This document shows positions 60,092-64,000 of a DNA stretch of 64,000 nucleotides, piece after piece. Location of the stretch: NCBI RefSeq assembly GCF_020523795.1, contig NZ_JAJALI010000007.1, forward strand, positions 62,001-126,000, in the 5' to 3' direction. Below the pieces are notes generated by a model, which made no database searches, was not told where the DNA came from, and saw nothing but the letters and a program-made list of their open reading frames with translations. Both the position numbers and the translations under genes were made by a program. This DNA is from Ancylobacter sp. Lp-2. Its GTDB lineage: Bacteria > Pseudomonadota > Alphaproteobacteria > Rhizobiales > Xanthobacteraceae. How positions within the stretch are numbered: the stretch's first letter is position 1; each line of letters starts with the position of its first letter.

Positions 60092-61192
60092 TCATGCCGA
60101 CACCTTGCGGATCCACTGGTCGAGGGCGACCGCGACGATGATGAGGATGCCGACGGTGAATTCCTGCCACAGCACGTCGACACCGGAGAGCGCGAGGCCG
60201 TTGCGGAACACGCCGACGATGAGCGCGCCGATGAGGGTTCCGATGATCGAGCCGCGTCCGCCGAACAGGCTGGCGCCGCCGATCACCACCGCGGTGATGC
60301 TGTCGAGATTGGCGGTCTGGCCGGCCTGCGGCGAGACCGAGCCGATGCGCCCGATCAGCGCCCAGGCGCCGAGCGCGCAGATGACGCCCGCCGCGACATA
60401 GACGGTGAACAGCACCTTGCGGGTACGGATGCCGGAGAGCTCGGCCGCCGCCGGGTCGTCGCCCACCGCGTAGAGATGCCGGCCGAAGGCGGTGCGGTTC
60501 AGCACGTACCAGACCAGCGCGATCAGCCCCAGCAGGAAGAAGGAGCCGTAGGTGAAGCGCGCGCCGAGCACGTCCACCGGCGTACCGAGGAACTGGAGGA
60601 ACGGCGCCGCCTTGGCGACGTCCTGCGAGCGGATGGTCTCGGAGGCCGAGTACCAGAGGTTCAGCGCGAAGAAGATCGACCAGGTGCCGAGCGTGACGAT
60701 GAAGGGCGGCAGCCTCAGCCGCGTCACCAGCACGCCGTTGATGGCGCCGCAGCCGCCGCCGACCATGATGCCCATCATGAAGGCGAGCGGCGCCGGAACC
60801 CCGAGCGTCACCGCCAGCTTGCCCATCACCACCGAGCACAGCACCATGATGGCGCCGACCGACAGATCGATGCCGGCGGTGATGACGATCAGCGTCTGGG
60901 CGATGCCGATGATGCCGATGATCGTCACCTGCTGGATGATCAGCGACAGGTTGAAGGACGACAGGAAGCGGCCGCCCACGATCAGGCTGAAGCCGAGGAT
61001 GCCGAGCGCCAGCACGATGGCCGGCACCGCGGTCGGGTTGGCGTGCAGGAAATGCTGCACGCGCTGAAGCGGCGATTTGGGCGCGACGTCGAACTCGGCA
61101 ACACGGCTCTCGCGCTTTTCGAGCACCTGCTCGAAAGCCTGCATCGCCGGGTGACCCGAAGGATTCGCGCCGGAACTGCTCACATCGGTCAT
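60092..61192 (-). CDS. frcC: Fructose-type ABC transporter permease (FrcC-like)
   Basis: 366 residues from the ATG at 61192, which is better spaced from GGGAGG than the ATG two codons earlier. The long N-terminal part (FEQVLEKRESRVAEFD, SPLQRVQHFLHANP) is a mark of FrcC rather than RbsC. The ten-helix permease core includes TLIVITAGIDLSVGAIMVL, RLRLPPFIVTLGTWSIFFA, YAVGDDPAAAELSGIRT and GGASLFGGRGSIIGTLIGAL. It forms the channel for the sugar importer. Confidence 0.9.
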   Translation of the reverse strand: MTDVSSSGANPSGHPAMQAFEQVLEKRESRVAEFDVAPKSPLQRVQHFLHANPTAVPAIVLALGILGFSLIVGGRFLSSFNLSLIIQQVTIIGIIGIAQTLIVITAGIDLSVGAIMVLCSVVMGKLAVTLGVPAPLAFMMGIMVGGGCGAINGVLVTRLRLPPFIVTLGTWSIFFALNLWYSASETIRSQDVAKAAPFLQFLGTPVDVLGARFTYGSFFLLGLIALVWYVLNRTAFGRHLYAVGDDPAAAELSGIRTRKVLFTVYVAAGVICALGAWALIGRIGSVSPQAGQTANLDSITAVVIGGASLFGGRGSIIGTLIGALIVGVFRNGLALSGVDVLWQEFTVGILIIVAVALDQWIRKVSA

Positions 61193-61352
61193 CGCCATAC
61201 CCTCCCGCAGACCGGCTTCGCGCTGGCGACGCACGGGGCCGGGAGAGGCTCCCGGCAGGAGCCTCTCGGTTGATTCACATGGACGATCCGTGCCGCCGGG
61301 GCGGCACAATGTCAGACCATCCGCGCCGTCCGGGGGACGGCGCGGAGAGCGA

Positions 61353-62402
61353 TCAGCCCCAGCACTTCTTCAGTGCTTCCGAGGACGGGATCGACTTGAT
61401 GCCGGGCACCGGCTTGTCGGTGACGAGCTCGACGCCGGTGTTCACGAAGTCGAGGCCGGGGGTAGCCTGCGGCTTGGCGCCGGTATCGGCAAAGGCCTTC
61501 ACCGCCTCGATGCCCTTGGACGCCATCAGCAGCGGGAACTGCATGGAGGTGGCGCCGATGACGCCGTCGGCGACGTTACGCACGCCCGGGCAGCCGCCGT
61601 CGACCGAGACGATCAGCACGTCCTTGTCGCGGCCGACCGACTTCAGCGCTTCATAGGCGCCGGCCGCCGCCGGTTCGTTGATCGTGTAGACCACCGAAAC
61701 CTCGGGGTCCTTCTGGAGCAGGTTCTCCATCGCCTTCCGGCCGCCTTCCTCGTTGCCGAGGGTGGTGTCGTGGCCGACGATGCGCTTGTCCTTCTCGTCG
61801 CCGATCAGCGCCGGATTGGCGAGATCGATGCCGAAGCCCTTCATGAAGCCCTGGTCGCGGGAGACGTCGACCGAGACCTGGTTCACGCTCAGGTCGAGTA
61901 GCGCGATCTTGGCGGAGCCGGCCTTCTCGCCCAGTGACTTGGCCGCCCATTGGCCGATCAGCTCGCCGGCGAGGAAATTATCGGTGGCGAAGGTGGCGTC
62001 GGCGGCGTTCGGCGGATCGAGCTGCGTATCGAGGGCGATGACCAGGATGCCGGCGGCGCGGGCCTTCTCGATGGAGGGCACGATGGCGCGCGAGTCGCTC
62101 GGCGTGATCAGAATGCCCTTGGCGCCGGCGGCGATGAGGTTCTCCACTGCCGCGACCTGCGAGTCGTTGTCGCCGTCGACCTTGCCGGCGAAGGAGCGCA
62201 ATTCCATGCCGAGCTCGTCGGCCTTGGCCTGCGCGCCCTCCTTCATCTTCACGAAGAAGGGGTTGGTGTTGGTCTTGGTGATGATGCCGACGATCGGCTT
62301 GTCGGCAGCGGCGGCAAGCCCGGCGCCCGCAAGCGTGGCACTGGCGAGTGCGACGGCGGAAACCGCCGAGAAAACAAGGTGATGTCGGAACGAACGGCGC
62401 AT
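61353..62402 (-). CDS. frcB: Fructose-type ABC transporter substrate-binding protein (FrcB-like)
   Basis: 349 residues from the ATG at 62402, preceded by AAGGGAGGGAAGA. A Sec signal peptide runs to about residue 32 ([11 protein letters not shown]). The periplasmic-binding fold of the RbsB class shows [62 protein letters not shown] and [13 protein letters not shown]. It captures the sugar for FrcCA. It is the first gene of the operon and is divergent from the ROK regulator. Confidence 0.9.
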   Translation of the reverse strand: MRRSFRHHLVFSAVSAVALASATLAGAGLAAAADKPIVGIITKTNTNPFFVKMKEGAQAKADELGMELRSFAGKVDGDNDSQVAAVENLIAAGAKGILITPSDSRAIVPSIEKARAAGILVIALDTQLDPPNAADATFATDNFLAGELIGQWAAKSLGEKAGSAKIALLDLSVNQVSVDVSRDQGFMKGFGIDLANPALIGDEKDKRIVGHDTTLGNEEGGRKAMENLLQKDPEVSVVYTINEPAAAGAYEALKSVGRDKDVLIVSVDGGCPGVRNVADGVIGATSMQFPLLMASKGIEAVKAFADTGAKPQATPGLDFVNTGVELVTDKPVPGIKSIPSSEALKKCWG

Positions 62403-62490
62403 TCTTCCCTCCCTTGGGACGATGTGAAATCGCGCAGGTTTGCCCCGCGACGTGCTCTTTGACGCTTTCATGAAGCCGCAGGGTCGAACC

Positions 62491-62531
62491 TCTGTCAATA
62501 AATAAATCACTCAGATTTAATAATTGACAGA
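62491..62531. promoter_or_regulatory. Large imperfect palindrome, probable ROK-regulator operator
   Basis: Two 18-nt arms (62491-62508 and 62514-62531) pair at 16 of 18 positions around a 5-nt centre, with perfect outer arms TCTGTCAAT/ATTGACAGA. It stands in the 216-bp divergent region between frcB and the ROK gene. Both strands carry TTGACA, so the site overlaps likely -35 boxes of both promoters. Confidence 0.75.
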
Positions 62532-62618
62532 CCCAACTTGCCTGCCTCATCCTTTCGACGATAGACCTGCCCGATGAAGCGGCGGCGCGAGAACAAGACG
62601 GTGAGGAGCACAGGGAGC

Positions 62619-63860
62619 ATGGACGAGACGGCGGCCTTTCCGATTCCGGACGAGTCCGTGCCGCTCTCCCCTGCCGGCCGCGGCACCAACCCGACCGGCG
62701 TGCGGCTCTACAATGAGCGGGTCATCCTCTCGTTGATCCGCCGGCACCGGGCGCTCGGCAAGGTCGATATCGCCCGCCTGACCGGCCTCTCCACCCAGAC
62801 CACCACTGTGATCATGAACCGGCTGCACGCGGATGGCCTGCTGACGGCTGGCGAGCGCCAGCGCGGGCGCATCGGCCAGCCCTCGGTGCCGTTCTCGCTG
62901 AATCCGGACGGCGCCTTCGGCCTTGGGCTGATGATCGGCCGGCGCTCCTCCGATCTGGTGCTGATGGACTTCACCGCCGGCATCCGCGCCCGCGCCCGGC
63001 TCACCTACGCCTATCCGCTGCCGCAGACGCTGCTGGACTTCGCGGAACGGGAGATTCCCCGGCTGACCGCCGTGCTCACCGAGGAGCAGCGCGCCCGCGT
63101 CACCGGCATCGGCGTGGCCATGCCCTTCGAGCTGTGGAACTGGGAAGCCGACCTCGAAACCTCGCCCGGCGCGCTTGCCGGCTGGCGGACCTTCGACGTC
63201 ACGCGGGAGCTTGGGCAGCTGTTCCCGGACTGGCCGGTGCGCATGTGCAACGACGCCACTTCCGCCTGCGCCGCCGAGCTGACCTTCGGCCGTGGGGCGG
63301 CGTTCCACGACTTCGCCTATCTCTATATCGGCACCTTCATCGGCGGCGGCATCGTGCTGAATGGCAGCCTGTTCCCCGGCCGCTCGGGCAATGCCGGCGC
63401 GCTCGGCTCGATGCCGATCCTGCGGCACGAGGCGGACGGCACGGCCAGCCTGCAACAGCTCATCCGCACCGCGTCCATCTACCGGCTGGAGCGACGGCTG
63501 ATCGCCCGTGGCCTTCCCGGCACCGACATCTGGCTGTCCCCGGACGACTGGTCGAAATTCGCCGAACCGCTGGAAGACTGGATCGACGAGGCGGCCGACG
63601 GCCTGGCGCAGGCCATTGCCGCCATGCTGTCGGTGATCGATTTCGAGGCGATCGTGATCGACGGCGCCTTTCCCACCGATGTGCGGACCCGTCTTGTCGA
63701 GCGGACCCGCCAGCGGCTCGCCGCCATCGACCGCCAGGGCCTGACCGACGCCGTGGTGGTGGAAGGCTCGGTCGGGCGTGACGCCCGCGCCATCGGCGGC
63801 GCCGCGCTGCCGCTGCTCGCCACCTTCGCGCGCGATTTCGACGTTCTCTTCAAGGAATAG
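62619..63860 (+). CDS. frcR: ROK family transcriptional regulator (FrcR-like)
   Basis: 413 residues from the ATG at 62619, preceded by AGGGAG; a poorer ATG lies at 62574. An N-terminal winged helix (RVILSLIRRHRALGKVDIARLTG, LSTQTTTVIMNRLHADGLL) precedes a ROK sugar-kinase-like domain (GLGLMIGRRSSDLVLMDF, VRMCNDATSACAAEL, YLYIGTFIGGGIVLNG, GRSGNAGALGSMP). The canonical cysteine zinc motif is not evident. It probably represses the divergent frcBCA operon and senses the sugar or its phosphate. The next gene on its strand is a sugar mutarotase, 3 bp away. Confidence 0.88.
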   Translation: MDETAAFPIPDESVPLSPAGRGTNPTGVRLYNERVILSLIRRHRALGKVDIARLTGLSTQTTTVIMNRLHADGLLTAGERQRGRIGQPSVPFSLNPDGAFGLGLMIGRRSSDLVLMDFTAGIRARARLTYAYPLPQTLLDFAEREIPRLTAVLTEEQRARVTGIGVAMPFELWNWEADLETSPGALAGWRTFDVTRELGQLFPDWPVRMCNDATSACAAELTFGRGAAFHDFAYLYIGTFIGGGIVLNGSLFPGRSGNAGALGSMPILRHEADGTASLQQLIRTASIYRLERRLIARGLPGTDIWLSPDDWSKFAEPLEDWIDEAADGLAQAIAAMLSVIDFEAIVIDGAFPTDVRTRLVERTRQRLAAIDRQGLTDAVVVEGSVGRDARAIGGAALPLLATFARDFDVLFKE

Positions 63861-63863
63861 ACC

Positions 63864-64000
63864 ATGCTCAAGGGCATCGATCCGCTCATCGGCCCCGACC
63901 TGCTCAGGATATTGCGGGCCATGGGGCATGGCGACGAGATCGCCATCGTCGACGCCAATTATCCGGCCGACGCCCATGCTCGGCGCCTCGTCCGCATGGA
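63864..64000 (+). CDS. RbsD/FucU family sugar mutarotase, truncated by window edge
   Basis: The first 45 residues are visible: MLKGIDPLIGPDLLRILRAM, then GHGDEIAIVDANYPADAHA. This is the signature start of FucU/RbsD mutarotases, including the catalytic His and Asp region (GHGDEI, DANYP). Such enzymes interconvert sugar anomers after uptake, which suits the neighbouring importer. It starts 3 bp after the ROK stop, so the two are co-transcribed. Confidence 0.85.
   Translation, partial: MLKGIDPLIGPDLLRILRAMGHGDEIAIVDANYPADAHARRLVRM

Overview
The window is GC-rich and densely coded, and looks like chromosome of an alphaproteobacterium of the order Hyphomicrobiales (Rhizobiales). Pointers are an frcBCA-type fructose ABC operon with a ROK regulator, Omp25/Omp31-type barrels, a DUF1127 protein, Mo-box (ModE-type) operators and many ABC/GntR/AraC/TetR cassettes. 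No rRNA, tRNA, CRISPR array or intact insertion sequence was seen. The genus cannot be fixed from sequence reading alone.

Left part (1-10.5 kb): the first codons of a thiamine-pyrophosphate enzyme, a Gfo/Idh/MocA oxidoreductase, a TetR regulator, an orphan periplasmic binding protein and a frameshifted cupin pseudogene. A DUF1254 protein diverges from an AraC regulator, followed by a lytic transglycosylase. An OFA-type MFS carrier then sits in front of a sigma-54-type promoter and a strong palindromic activator site. The matching sensor kinase and NtrC-class response regulator lie immediately upstream (10.6-14.0 kb).

Middle-left (14-25.3 kb): a Hint-domain remnant, small hypotheticals, DUF1810, DUF2325, a nucleoside deaminase, a two-ABM-domain membrane protein, DUF2478 and a glutamine-amidotransferase homologue lacking its catalytic cysteine. 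Three Mo-box-like operators sit before DUF2325, DUF2478 and the amidotransferase. A GntR regulator with a flavin monooxygenase and an aldehyde dehydrogenase, then a Nudix hydrolase, follow. At 25.7-28.7 kb one gene encodes four outer-membrane barrels in a single chain.

The accessory core (28.7-53.5 kb) is probably an organosulfur acquisition island. It has two complete peptide-type (family 5) ABC importers, each with a fused double ATPase, and a duplicated substrate-binding protein. A tightly overlapping operon carries an LLM flavin monooxygenase, three acyl-CoA-dehydrogenase/DszC-like flavoproteins (one truncated) and an amidohydrolase. A serine O-acetyltransferase and an SsuABC-like sulfonate importer with its own LLM monooxygenase follow. 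The plausible logic is import, C-S bond oxidation, then capture of released sulfur on O-acetylserine. No flavin reductase is visible. The substrate is unknown.

Right end (54.1-64 kb): a DUF2236 oxygenase-like protein and an AraC regulator diverge from a GMC oxidoreductase and a shikimate-dehydrogenase-like enzyme, with a direct-repeat operator between them. Then come a DUF1127 protein, the frcBCA-like operon with a clear intrinsic terminator, a divergent ROK regulator with a large palindromic operator, and the start of an RbsD/FucU mutarotase.
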